Shown here: positions 8,365-16,404 of the stretch, one piece after another
How positions within the stretch are numbered: the stretch's first letter is position 1
Layout: every line of letters starts with the position of its first letter
Program-made: the position numbers and the translations under genes
The notes under the pieces: model-generated
The model's input: the letters and a program-made list of their open reading frames with translations, nothing else
Databases searched by the model: none
What the model was told of the DNA's origin: nothing
Source of the DNA: UBA8106 sp913052135
Lineage (GTDB): Bacteria; Acidobacteriota; Vicinamibacteria; Vicinamibacterales; UBA823
Direction of reading: 5' to 3'
Assembly: GCA_913052135.1 (NCBI GenBank)
Contig: CAJXDY010000001.1
Coordinates: forward strand, 1-64,000
DNA: 64,000 nt

Positions 8365-8790
8365 ATGACCGAAAATGCTAACCGACCTCTACACACGTCG
8401 ACTTCTGATTCTGATCAGATCTCCTCTGCGGAGGTACCTAGTGCGACGCCAGAAGCGGATACGAGGATAACTATCGACGAGTTTATGAAAGTGGAGTTGC
8501 GTGTCGCCAAAGTGGTGACAGCTGAACGAGTACCAAAGTCAAGAAAGCTCATTAAGTTGGAGGTTGACTTGGGTTCAGAAGTTCGGGTGGTTGTGGCTGG
8601 TATCGCAGGAGCTTATGAGCCTGAAGCCTTAGTGGGACGAACTGTAGTGATTGTAGCGAACCTCAAGCCAGCCAAATTAATGGGTGTCGAATCAAATGGA
8701 ATGGTTCTTGCGGCTAGCCTTGAGGGTGATGTGCCGATGTTGGTTGGATTTGGAGACCCACCGCCAATTCTGGGTGCGCGGGTGCGATAG
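8365..8790 (+). CDS. tRNA-binding OB-fold protein (MetRS beta-subunit / CsaA-like)
   Basis: A 141-residue protein. The first 30 or so residues are polar and probably disordered; from TIDEFMKVELRVAKVV it matches the tRNA-binding domain (Trbp111/CsaA/MetG C-terminus), with KLIKLEVDLG and the conserved ANLKPAKLMGVESNGM region. In several lineages this domain is a free subunit that dimerises and presents tRNA to MetRS. The position 30 bases after a MetRS lacking exactly this domain supports that role. A CsaA-type chaperone activity is the alternative. Confidence 0.88.
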   Translation: MTENANRPLHTSTSDSDQISSAEVPSATPEADTRITIDEFMKVELRVAKVVTAERVPKSRKLIKLEVDLGSEVRVVVAGIAGAYEPEALVGRTVVIVANLKPAKLMGVESNGMVLAASLEGDVPMLVGFGDPPPILGARVR

Positions 8791-8792
8791 TC

Positions 8793-9593
8793 TTGAAAAA
8801 TAAAGCAATCGAAATACTGGACTCCCATTGTCACTTGGCCGATGAAGCATTCGTTGGAGATCTCAGCGAGGTCGTGGGACGGGCTCGTGATGCGGGTCTT
8901 GAACAGGTTCTCTGTATTTTGGCGGCTGGTAATGAGGCAGAGTACAAACAGGCCAAGCGACTGCAAACAATTTGGCCGAACGTTCGTTTCGCGGTTGGTG
9001 TGCATCCTCATCAGGCTGGGGAGTATGCCGGGCGTGTTGATGAAGTGGTTCGCGATGTGCGAGAAGCGATTGAAATCGAACCCTTGGTCAGGGTTGTTGG
9101 AGAAATCGGGCTTGACTACCATTATGATTTGTCACCGCGTGACGTCCAACGTGAAGTCTTTCACCGACAAGTGAACCTTGCGAGAGAATTACAGTTACCG
9201 GTGAGCATACACACGCGGGAGGCTGAAACTGATACTTTAGAAATTCTTGAGGAAGCTGGTCGCCGGGAAGTGAGTGGAGTATTTCACTGTTTTGCTGGAG
9301 ATGCGTCTCTGGCTGATCATGCATTAGCGTTGGGTTTTCACGTATCGTTTTCTGGCATGATTACTTTTAAGCGCGCTGATGCACTGAGGGCCGTCGCCTC
9401 CGAAGTGCCAGCCGATCGCTTATTAATTGAAACAGACGCGCCCTACCTTGCGCCAGTGCCACATCGTGGTAAGAGAAACGAGCCGGCCTGGGTCAGCCGT
9501 GTACTCGAGGTATTAGCTGAAAGTCGTGGCACTACGGTCGAGTCGCTGTCGGAACAAGTGATGACGAATTTTCGAAATTTGGTAAGGCCTTGA
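8793..9593 (+). CDS. TatD-family metal-dependent hydrolase/DNase
   Basis: A 266-residue TIM-barrel TatD/YcfH protein. Metal ligands are visible: SHCHLAD (HxH) near the start, GEIGLDYHY (Glu), PVSIHTREA (His), VFHCFAGD (His) and ETDAPYLAP (Asp), followed by the typical HRGKRNEP. The family shows 3'-5' exonuclease or deoxyribonuclease activity and D-aminoacyl-tRNA-linked roles have been suggested; a precise role here is unknown. The start is TTG at 8793, two bases after the previous stop. metG followed by tatD is a common bacterial gene order. Confidence 0.92.
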   Translation: MKNKAIEILDSHCHLADEAFVGDLSEVVGRARDAGLEQVLCILAAGNEAEYKQAKRLQTIWPNVRFAVGVHPHQAGEYAGRVDEVVRDVREAIEIEPLVRVVGEIGLDYHYDLSPRDVQREVFHRQVNLARELQLPVSIHTREAETDTLEILEEAGRREVSGVFHCFAGDASLADHALALGFHVSFSGMITFKRADALRAVASEVPADRLLIETDAPYLAPVPHRGKRNEPAWVSRVLEVLAESRGTTVESLSEQVMTNFRNLVRP

Positions 9594-9718
9594 ATCCTAG
9601 CCAAACACGCATTCGGTTCGATAAGAGCCTGCTACGTTGACACTCTGTGCGGGAGTATGGTCTGATCGCCTGTTGCTAGATCGCACCGTGTAGCATCTGT
9701 TTACCCACGAGTAAGATT

Positions 9719-10714
9719 GTGCCAAATACAGAATCCTCCCTTGATCTCGATGAAATTTTCGCACCGATTCGTGAGGAATTGGATGCAGTCGAGCGTGAAT
9801 ATATGCGACACATTCAGTCTCGCGTCGAAATAATTCCTCAAATCGGTCGGTACATTCAGAAGGGTGGTGGTAAACGAATACGTCCAGCACTACTTTTGAT
9901 GGCGTCACGCTTAAGTTCTTATAAGGGAGAACAAGCCATTCTGTATGCGTCAGTTGTTGAATTTATTCACACTGCGACACTGGTTCATGACGATATAGTC
10001 GATAATGCGAATCTTCGACGAGGTCAAATGGCCGTGCATTCTCGATGGGGTAATGATATTACCGTATTGCTTGGGGATTATCTGTATATCAAGTCTATGG
10101 GACTGGCGTTAACGCAGGACTCTTTAGACGTTATCAGGCTTCTTTGTGATGTGACTCTGCGTATGATTGAGGGCGAGCTTTACCAACTGACCAAGACCGG
10201 TGATGTTGAAATTAGCGAAGAAGAGCATTTTGAGATCATTCGTCGAAAGACTGCGTACTTGTTTGGTGGTTGCTCTCAAATTGGAGGGATGCTAGGTGGT
10301 GTCACTGACGAGGAATCAGAAGCGCTTCGCGAATACGGATTTAATTTGGGCGTTGCGTTTCAACTCGTAGACGATCTACTAGACTATACGGCTTCCAATT
10401 CAACACTTGGTAAACCAATTGGAAGTGACTTGCGAGAAGGTAAGGTCACGCTTCCTGTTATCTATCTATTACAGCGAGATGGAGACAATGCAGATAGTTT
10501 GGTCAGGAAAGTGGTTGAAACTGGAGAAGTCACGCCAGAAATATGGAAAGAATTAAAACAGCTCCTGACGAAACACCGTGCAATCGAGAGTGCATATGAT
10601 AAGGCGATGGAGCATGCGAAATTAGCCAAACAGCATCTTGAATTGTTTCCAGTGACACCGGAGCGTGAATCGCTGATGGCATTACCTGATTACGTTCTCT
10701 CTCGAGAACATTGA
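9719..10714 (+). CDS. Long-chain polyprenyl diphosphate synthase
   Basis: A 331-residue trans-prenyltransferase with both aspartate-rich motifs, LVHDDIVDN and QLVDDLLDY, plus the GGKRIRPALLLM segment. The residues before the first DDxxD (small side chains in IHTATLVHDD) suit a long product such as octa- or nonaprenyl diphosphate for quinone side chains; exact chain length cannot be set by eye. The start is GTG at 9719. The 125 bases upstream hold a TTGACA hexamer at about 9638 without a well-placed -10. ligA follows. Confidence 0.9.
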   Translation: MPNTESSLDLDEIFAPIREELDAVEREYMRHIQSRVEIIPQIGRYIQKGGGKRIRPALLLMASRLSSYKGEQAILYASVVEFIHTATLVHDDIVDNANLRRGQMAVHSRWGNDITVLLGDYLYIKSMGLALTQDSLDVIRLLCDVTLRMIEGELYQLTKTGDVEISEEEHFEIIRRKTAYLFGGCSQIGGMLGGVTDEESEALREYGFNLGVAFQLVDDLLDYTASNSTLGKPIGSDLREGKVTLPVIYLLQRDGDNADSLVRKVVETGEVTPEIWKELKQLLTKHRAIESAYDKAMEHAKLAKQHLELFPVTPERESLMALPDYVLSREH

Positions 10715-10727
10715 GTCACTAATTATT

Positions 10728-12788
10728 GTGTCGAAGAGCTTGGTGAAGCAAATCGAGCAACTTCGCTCAGACATTCGGCGACATGAAGAGCATTACTATG
10801 TTCTCCACGAGCCGGAGATCTCTGATGCAGAATTCGACAAGCTGTTAAGGGCTCTCCAGGCTCTCGAGGCTACTGATCCGACGCTCGTTACCCCTGACTC
10901 TCCAACTCAACGGGTGGGTGGCCGGCTTGTCGATGGTTTTGAGACGGCAACGCACGTCATTCCAATGTTGAGTCTCGATAACGCTTACAGTGAAGATGGA
11001 CTGTACGCATTTGATGAGCGTGCAAAAAAAAGTTCAACAGGGAAGATTGCGTACGTCGCTGAACTTAAGATTGATGGTTTAAGCATCGCGCTCACCTACG
11101 AGCATGGCATGTTGGTTCGTGGTGTTACGCGTGGCGATGGAAGTCGAGGGGAAGATGTCACGGCTAATGTACGTGCCATACGGGCGATTCCGCTCAGTTT
11201 GAGTCATGGGTTAGTAGAGTCGTTAGAAGTTCGCGGTGAGATTTATTTGCCTCGCTCAGCGTTTGAACGTGTGAATCTTGAACGCGAAGGGCGTTCCGAA
11301 ACTACATTCGCTAATCCTCGTAACGCAGCGGCCGGAACGATGCGCAATCTGGATCCCGCATTGGTTGCTTCCAGAGGGTTAGGGGCGTATGTCTACCAGG
11401 TAGTCCAGGATAAACCATTTGACTCGAAAGCACTGAGTTCATCTACGTTAAGCAGTCATAGTCAACTTTTACAAGAGTGCCGATCATGGGGCCTACCTGT
11501 GGAACCACACTGGCGACAATGTGATGACATTAAAGCGGTCATCAAGTTTTGTCGGGAATGGAGTGATTTACGACATAGTCTGAATTTTGCCACTGATGGT
11601 GTTGTAGTTAAAGTTGACGATTTGAAACATCGTGAGCATCTTGGCACAACAGCCAAATGTCCACGTTGGGCGATCGCCTTTAAGTTTCCAGCAGAACAGG
11701 CGACGACTCGACTTAGGAGTATAGAAGTGCAGGTTGGACGCACTGGTGCCGTAACGCCCTATGCGGTGCTTGAACCAGTACAGTTAGGTGGTTCCACAAT
11801 CCATCTTGCGACCCTCCATAACGAACAGGAAATAGCTCGAAAGGATCTGAGGGCTGGAGACATCGTCCTTGTTGAAAAGGGGGGTGATGTCATTCCGAAA
11901 ATCATCAAGCCAGTGACGGCAAGACGCACTAAAGGGAAGGGTGGACCCACAGCCTTCGTGATGCCGAAGCGTTGCCCGTCGTGTAACACTCCTCTTCGTC
12001 GAGCAGATGGCGAAGTGATATGGCGGTGTATGAATTCCTCGTGTCCTGCTAAATTTAGACGAGGACTTCTGCACTTCGCGTCGCGCAGGGCCATGGATAT
12101 TGAAGGCCTAGGCGAAGCATTAGTCAATCAACTAGTGGAGGCTGACCTGGTTAAGGATTTTGCAGATCTGTTTGCTCTGAAGATAGAGACTCTTGTAACA
12201 CTCGACCGGATGGGTAGAAAGTCTGCTACCAAATTGGTTCATCAGATTGAGAAAAGCAAAAAGAATTCATTATGGCGCCTGATTCACGCACTTGGAATTC
12301 GTCATGTGGGAGAAGGCGTGGCCGTAGCATTAGAACAGGGATTTGGTTCAATGGATGTGTTAGGACGCGCTACGTCCGATGATCTAAACGACGTTCCAGA
12401 CATAGGTCCAGTGGTAGCGAATTCTGTACAGGATTTTTTTGGTGAAAAGCGAAATCGTGATCTCCTAAGCCGTTTCAAGGAGGCTGGTGTTACGATGGAA
12501 AGCGCACCGGTTGAAAAAGAGTTACAGGCGTTACCATTGGCTGCTATGAGCGTGGTGTTGACTGGAACCTTATCCTCGATGAGTCGAGAGGAAGCTTCAA
12601 GTGCGATTCGTCGAATGGGAGGACGCATCGCGACCTCGCCGAGTAAGAACACAGACTATGTGATTGTCGGTAAATCACCAGGTTCTAAGTTCAAGAAAGC
12701 TCAAATGCTTAATCTGGAAGTACTTGACGAGCCGGCTTTTCGCGAATTATTGATTACACTGGGTAGTCATATGGCTGACAAGGAATGA
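10728..12788 (+). CDS. ligA: NAD-dependent DNA ligase
   Basis: A 686-residue, full-length LigA. The adenylated lysine is Lys114 in the KxDG motif (ELKIDG). Domains in order: Ia NAD-binding helices (HYYVLHEPEISDAEFDKL), adenylation domain, OB-fold, a four-Cys zinc finger (CPSC and the CMNSSC pair), helix-hairpin-helix repeats (ALGIRHVGEGVA, DLNDVPDIGPVVA) and a C-terminal BRCT domain (LTGTLSSMSREEASSAI). It joins Okazaki fragments and repairs nicks. GTG start, 13 bases after the polyprenyl synthase stop. Confidence 0.97.
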   Translation: MSKSLVKQIEQLRSDIRRHEEHYYVLHEPEISDAEFDKLLRALQALEATDPTLVTPDSPTQRVGGRLVDGFETATHVIPMLSLDNAYSEDGLYAFDERAKKSSTGKIAYVAELKIDGLSIALTYEHGMLVRGVTRGDGSRGEDVTANVRAIRAIPLSLSHGLVESLEVRGEIYLPRSAFERVNLEREGRSETTFANPRNAAAGTMRNLDPALVASRGLGAYVYQVVQDKPFDSKALSSSTLSSHSQLLQECRSWGLPVEPHWRQCDDIKAVIKFCREWSDLRHSLNFATDGVVVKVDDLKHREHLGTTAKCPRWAIAFKFPAEQATTRLRSIEVQVGRTGAVTPYAVLEPVQLGGSTIHLATLHNEQEIARKDLRAGDIVLVEKGGDVIPKIIKPVTARRTKGKGGPTAFVMPKRCPSCNTPLRRADGEVIWRCMNSSCPAKFRRGLLHFASRRAMDIEGLGEALVNQLVEADLVKDFADLFALKIETLVTLDRMGRKSATKLVHQIEKSKKNSLWRLIHALGIRHVGEGVAVALEQGFGSMDVLGRATSDDLNDVPDIGPVVANSVQDFFGEKRNRDLLSRFKEAGVTMESAPVEKELQALPLAAMSVVLTGTLSSMSREEASSAIRRMGGRIATSPSKNTDYVIVGKSPGSKFKKAQMLNLEVLDEPAFRELLITLGSHMADKE

Positions 12789-12840
12789 TAGATTGTCAGC
12801 TACGATGAGAAGGATTGATTACGTAGTTGGTCTTTGAAAA

Positions 12841-13258
12841 TCCGTCGTAGGCGGCCAGACGATCGCCGCGTTCGTCCAAGTAATTGGACGACGGGGAGGA
12901 AAGTCCGAACTCCGCAGGGTAGTGCGCCGGGTAATGCCCGGTCAGGGTGACCTGAAGGAAAGTGGCACAGAAAACATACCGCCACGATTGTGTAACCCTC
13001 TGGGTGCACGTTGTGGTAAGGGTGAAAAGGTGCGGTAAGAGCGCACCGCGTTTACCGTAAGGTAAATGGCAGGCTAAACCCCGCACGGAGCAAGACCAAA
13101 TAGGGAAGCGTTTTAGGATGACCCGTCCAAAGCTTCCGGGTAGGTTGCTTGATCCTGTCAGCAATGACTGGGCTAGAGGAATGATCGTCACCAAGACTTA
13201 GTTGCGTAAGTGATTAGGACTAGGTACAGAATTCGGCTTATGGCAAACCTGCGACGGA
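12841..13258 (+). ncRNA. rnpB: RNase P RNA, bacterial class A
   Basis: All universally conserved RNase P RNA segments are readable in order: GAGGAAAGTCCGAACTCC (12895 on, CR I), the CAGAAAACATACCGCC block near 12967, GGTAAGGGTGAAAAGGTGCG (13015 on), GGCTAAACCCCGCACGGAGC near 13072, AGAGGAATGATCG near 13174 and the closing ACAGAATTCGGCTTA (13227 on). The P1 helix pairs 12841-12851 with 13248-13258 (one G-T wobble). A T5 run follows at 13261 and may end transcription. The RNA is the catalytic part of the enzyme that trims tRNA 5' ends. The antisense open frame over it is spurious. Confidence 0.96.
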
Positions 13259-13379
13259 CCTTTTTAACTGGTTAAGAAAGCTACTAGTTGTTGGATTTAC
13301 GAGATGAACGATGCATATATCGCTTGAAGGGCTAATGGCGATAATTGTGTGATTGTGCGCTAAGTTAATAGTTCTTAAT

Positions 13380-14321
13380 ATGTCTTCATACCTCGTCACA
13401 GGTGGTGCCGGATTCATCGGATCGCATTTGGTGATGCGATTACTTCACGACGGACATCACGTTCGTATCGTAGATAACCTGGTTACCGGAAGCCGTGCGA
13501 ACCTTCCTGAACCTGAACGAGTTGATTTCATTGAGGCCGATCTTGCCAACGCAAAAATCGCACAGAAGGCTGTTCAAGGTATGGAGTTTGTTCTTCATCA
13601 AGCCGCGATTCCTTCAGTGCCTCGCTCGGTGAGTGACCCGGCGACATCACATCGTGCTAACGTGGATGCCACGCTTAATCTTTTGTGCGCTGCTCGTGAT
13701 GCGAAGGTTGCGCGGTTGATTTTTGCGGGCTCGTCTTCGGTTTACGGTGATACGCCCACATTACCTAAACATGAGTTGATGCCGACAGATCCACGCTCAC
13801 CGTATGCACTCCAAAAGTTTATCGGTGAACAGTACAGCCAGTTATTTACAGAACTCTACGGTCTTGAAACAACGACAATTCGATATTTTAACGTGTTTGG
13901 TCCACGTCAAGATCCAGGGTCACCTTATTCTGGTGTTATTTCACGCTTTATTAAATTACTACTTGCTGGTGAGCCTCCCACGATTCACGGGGATGGGGAG
14001 CAGACACGAGATTTCACATACGTGGACAATGTCGTAGACGCAGTATTGGCTGCGTGTTCGGCTCCGGATGCCGTTGGTCGGGTCATGAATGTTGCAATGG
14101 GCGAACGCACCTCACTTAAGCAATTGTTGTCGATGTTGTCAGATATTATTGGCGTGGCAGTTGAGCCGATTTACTTAGACCCCCGCGAGGGGGACGTACG
14201 TGACTCTCAAGCTGACTGTGCATTGGCTCAGGAAGTGCTTAATTATCAGCCCCGTGTTTCATTTCAGGAAGGTTTGCGCCGGACGGTAGACTGGTATCGC
14301 CAGTCGTCGCTTCATTCATAA
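13380..14321 (+). CDS. NAD-dependent sugar-nucleotide epimerase/dehydratase
   Basis: A 313-residue extended SDR protein. It starts MSSYLVTGGAGFIGSH (NAD-binding GxxGxxG) and has SSSVYGD and the catalytic YALQK (YxxxK), RYFNVFGPRQDP and HGDGEQTRDFTYVDN, typical of UDP-glucose or UDP-GlcNAc 4-epimerases (WbpP/GalE class) for surface polysaccharide. An in-frame TTG at 13353 gives a longer form, but the ATG at 13380 places the Rossmann motif correctly. Exact substrate unknown; PRSVSDP matches WbpP-like members. Confidence 0.88.
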   Translation: MSSYLVTGGAGFIGSHLVMRLLHDGHHVRIVDNLVTGSRANLPEPERVDFIEADLANAKIAQKAVQGMEFVLHQAAIPSVPRSVSDPATSHRANVDATLNLLCAARDAKVARLIFAGSSSVYGDTPTLPKHELMPTDPRSPYALQKFIGEQYSQLFTELYGLETTTIRYFNVFGPRQDPGSPYSGVISRFIKLLLAGEPPTIHGDGEQTRDFTYVDNVVDAVLAACSAPDAVGRVMNVAMGERTSLKQLLSMLSDIIGVAVEPIYLDPREGDVRDSQADCALAQEVLNYQPRVSFQEGLRRTVDWYRQSSLHS

Positions 14322-14330
14322 GGAGTGCAG

Positions 14331-14651
14331 ATGCCAGTTATTAACCTCAATGACAGTGCGCCTCGCGAAATGATGCCAGGCTTTAATGGTTGTTTTGTTC
14401 ATACCGAAGGAATAACTTTTGTTGAGTGGCATATCACAGCAGGAGCGTTGCTTCCCGAGCATTCTCACCCACACGAGCAAGTAACTGCAGTTCAAGAAGG
14501 CGAATTTGAGATGACGATCGATGGTAGTAAAAACCACCTCACACCAGGCTCGGTCGCGGTAATACCTTCGAACGTTCTACACTCTGGGCGAGCTGTGACG
14601 GACTGCACAATCATTGACGTGTTTCACCCAGTTCGAGAAGATTATCGCTAG
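14331..14651 (+). CDS. Cupin-domain protein
   Basis: A small single-domain cupin, 106 residues from the ATG at 14331. Motif 1 is seen as HSHPHEQVTAVQEGEFEM and motif 2 as PGSVAVIPSNVLHSG, giving the HxH, Glu and His metal ligands. AAGGAG at 14320-14325 sits at ideal distance from the ATG; an in-frame GTG at 14325 overlaps this site and is unlikely. Such cupins bind a metal and act as isomerases, dioxygenases or sensors; the role here is unknown. It follows the epimerase after 9 bases. Confidence 0.85.
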   Translation: MPVINLNDSAPREMMPGFNGCFVHTEGITFVEWHITAGALLPEHSHPHEQVTAVQEGEFEMTIDGSKNHLTPGSVAVIPSNVLHSGRAVTDCTIIDVFHPVREDYR

Positions 14652-14678
14652 AGGATTCGGTTTAGCAGCCTCCTATCT

Positions 14679-15275
14679 GTGCTGAGCTCGATGTTGAATT
14701 TGACAATGGCTGTAGTTGCTGGATGGCTAGCCGGGCTCCTTTCACTGGCAGCTTTTGTTCCCTATATCCTGAGTACGCTTCGCGGTTACACTAAACCCAA
14801 TCGAGCTACTTGGTCGATTTGGATGGTCAATAGCTTTGTAATCGCTGCTAGTTATTACTCATCTGGTGCCACCAATACAATCTGGGTTGCAGTTGGTTAT
14901 TCCATTGGTTCTCTCGTAACGGCAATTCTCTCGTATCGATTTGGCACAGGTGGGTGGACCTGGTTGGATCGTAATTGTCTTACTATGGCGGCGATTGCGC
15001 TGTTTTGTTGGTGGTGGTTTGATTCAGCGTTGATTGCCTTGCTCATGTCTCTCAGTGTCGACTTTGCTGGAGCGTTGCCAACGATTCGGAAGGCGTACCA
15101 GGAACCAGAGACCGAAGATAGGATCGCTTGGAGTTTATTCTTGTCTGGTAACTGTATTAATTTAATGGCCATAGATCGATGGATGTTTAAGATTGTTATT
15201 TATCCGGCTTACATGGTTTTAGCCAGTGGTCTTATTGCGTTACTGGTGCTGAGGCCGAGATTGCATAACGATTAA
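14679..15275 (+). CDS. Membrane protein with two PQ-loop-like half repeats
   Basis: A 198-residue integral membrane protein with about six or seven hydrophobic segments. Two similar stretches are visible: LAAFVPYILSTLRGYTKPNRATWSIW near the N-terminus and DFAGALPTIRKAYQEPETEDRIAWSLF in the second half, both of the form P-x(2-3)-(L/R)-x(2)-Y/G, P-x-R/T, (A)W, followed by a membrane helix. This suggests internal duplication of a three-helix unit like the PQ-loop/SemiSWEET fold. The substrate is unknown. GTG start at 14679. Confidence 0.6.
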   Translation: MLSSMLNLTMAVVAGWLAGLLSLAAFVPYILSTLRGYTKPNRATWSIWMVNSFVIAASYYSSGATNTIWVAVGYSIGSLVTAILSYRFGTGGWTWLDRNCLTMAAIALFCWWWFDSALIALLMSLSVDFAGALPTIRKAYQEPETEDRIAWSLFLSGNCINLMAIDRWMFKIVIYPAYMVLASGLIALLVLRPRLHND

Positions 15276-15331
15276 AAACCATATTTCCAAGTTCAGTAGC
15301 TTGAGAAGCCGTCGTTCGATACACTGATTGC

Positions 15332-16246
15332 ATGGTGCTGGTTAAGAGCGATTCGGTGCGGTTAATACGTGACATATACGCCGATCGACAATCTGTTGAT
15401 CGACCAGTTATATCAATCGAATTTTTCACTCCGAAAACAAGTAAGGGCGATAAAGTGCTTTGTGAGAGCACTCTCCCGGCCCTAAGCCGACTAAGGCCAG
15501 ATTACTGTTCGGTAACTTATGGTGCTGGTGGAAGCACCAAATCGAAAACCCTGTCTGTGGTGGACATGATTCAACGACAGTTCGGATTAACAGCCATGGC
15601 TCATCTGACTTGCGTGGAGTCAAGCAAGAACGATATAGGTGCCGTTTTAAACGAAGCAAAAGAATTAGGCATTCGGAATATACTTGCGCTTCGAGGAGAT
15701 CCACCAGGTGGTAGTGGAGAGTTCATCAAGGCCGATGACGGATTCGAGTACTCTTATGAGTTAGTGCGTTTTATTAAAGCTAATGGTGATTTCTGTGTGG
15801 GAACAGCTGGCTTTCCTGAAGGACATATAGCCTGCGCTGAGGGAAAACACGTTGATTGGGGTTACTTGAAGAATAAGGTCGACTGTGGAGCAGATTTCGT
15901 CTTGACACAGTTATTTTTTGACAATGCTGATTTTCTTCAATTTCGTGACTATATTGTCAGAAAACTAGGGGTAACCGTTCCCATTTGTCCCGGTGTGCTT
16001 CCTATTCTGTCCTCCAAACAAATCTCGAAGTTTACCGAATTGTGTGGAGCCCGCATTCCTAAGGCACTAGCTGCACGGTTGGAATCATTGGGGGATGATG
16101 ACGAAGCAACAACTGCATTCGGCATCGAGTATGCCACCAAGCAGTGCGAAGAACTCATCCGAGAAGGTGTAGTTGGGCTCCATATGTATTCTCTAAATAA
16201 AGCCCACTCTACCTCTGCAATCATAAAAAATTTAGGGTTGTCCTGA
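15332..16246 (+). CDS. metF: Methylenetetrahydrofolate reductase
   Basis: A 304-residue flavoprotein that reduces 5,10-methylene-THF to 5-methyl-THF for methionine synthesis. It shows ISIEFFTPKT near the start with the catalytic Glu, VTYGAGGSTKSKT, LALRGDPP and GLHMYSLNKA at the C-terminus, all usual for MetF. It precedes the glycine cleavage genes, which generate methylene-THF, so the pair forms a one-carbon module. I see no SAM riboswitch in the 56-base gap upstream. Confidence 0.94.
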   Translation: MVLVKSDSVRLIRDIYADRQSVDRPVISIEFFTPKTSKGDKVLCESTLPALSRLRPDYCSVTYGAGGSTKSKTLSVVDMIQRQFGLTAMAHLTCVESSKNDIGAVLNEAKELGIRNILALRGDPPGGSGEFIKADDGFEYSYELVRFIKANGDFCVGTAGFPEGHIACAEGKHVDWGYLKNKVDCGADFVLTQLFFDNADFLQFRDYIVRKLGVTVPICPGVLPILSSKQISKFTELCGARIPKALAARLESLGDDDEATTAFGIEYATKQCEELIREGVVGLHMYSLNKAHSTSAIIKNLGLS

Positions 16247-16330
16247 TAGATCTACCAGAATTCGTTCTTTAAAGTTCGGTTGACCTGTTCGTCTGCAACA
16301 TAGTACGTTTAGGATTGGTTGGCCTCAGAT

Positions 16331-16379
16331 CCTCGCGTTTGATGGATGCCAAAATATCTAGAAACCACCAAGCGTGAGG
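16331..16379 (+). promoter_or_regulatory. Long hairpin in the gcvT leader
   Basis: Bases 16331-16345 pair with 16365-16379 over 15 positions: two G-T wobbles, one A-C mismatch and the rest Watson-Crick, with a 19-base loop. The stem ends 25 bases before the gcvT ATG. It lacks a T-run, so it is not a classical terminator. The conserved cores of the glycine riboswitch are not present in the 158-base gap. It may be an RNA regulatory element or a protein-binding site. Confidence 0.5.
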
Positions 16380-16404
16380 TCCCCCAATTACGCACGGGCT
16401 GTAT

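Noticed and set aside
9600..9640. tRNA-like GGTTCGA motif
   Set aside because: No flanking T-stem, acceptor stem or anticodon arm can be formed.
12796..13194. Minus-strand open frame of 132 codons
   Set aside because: It lies over the RNase P RNA, whose conserved segments explain the sequence; no plausible protein features.
15276..15331. SAM or cobalamin riboswitch before metF
   Set aside because: The gap is only 56 bases and has no matching conserved elements.
16247..16404. Glycine riboswitch before gcvT
   Set aside because: The conserved aptamer cores are not present; only an unrelated hairpin is found.
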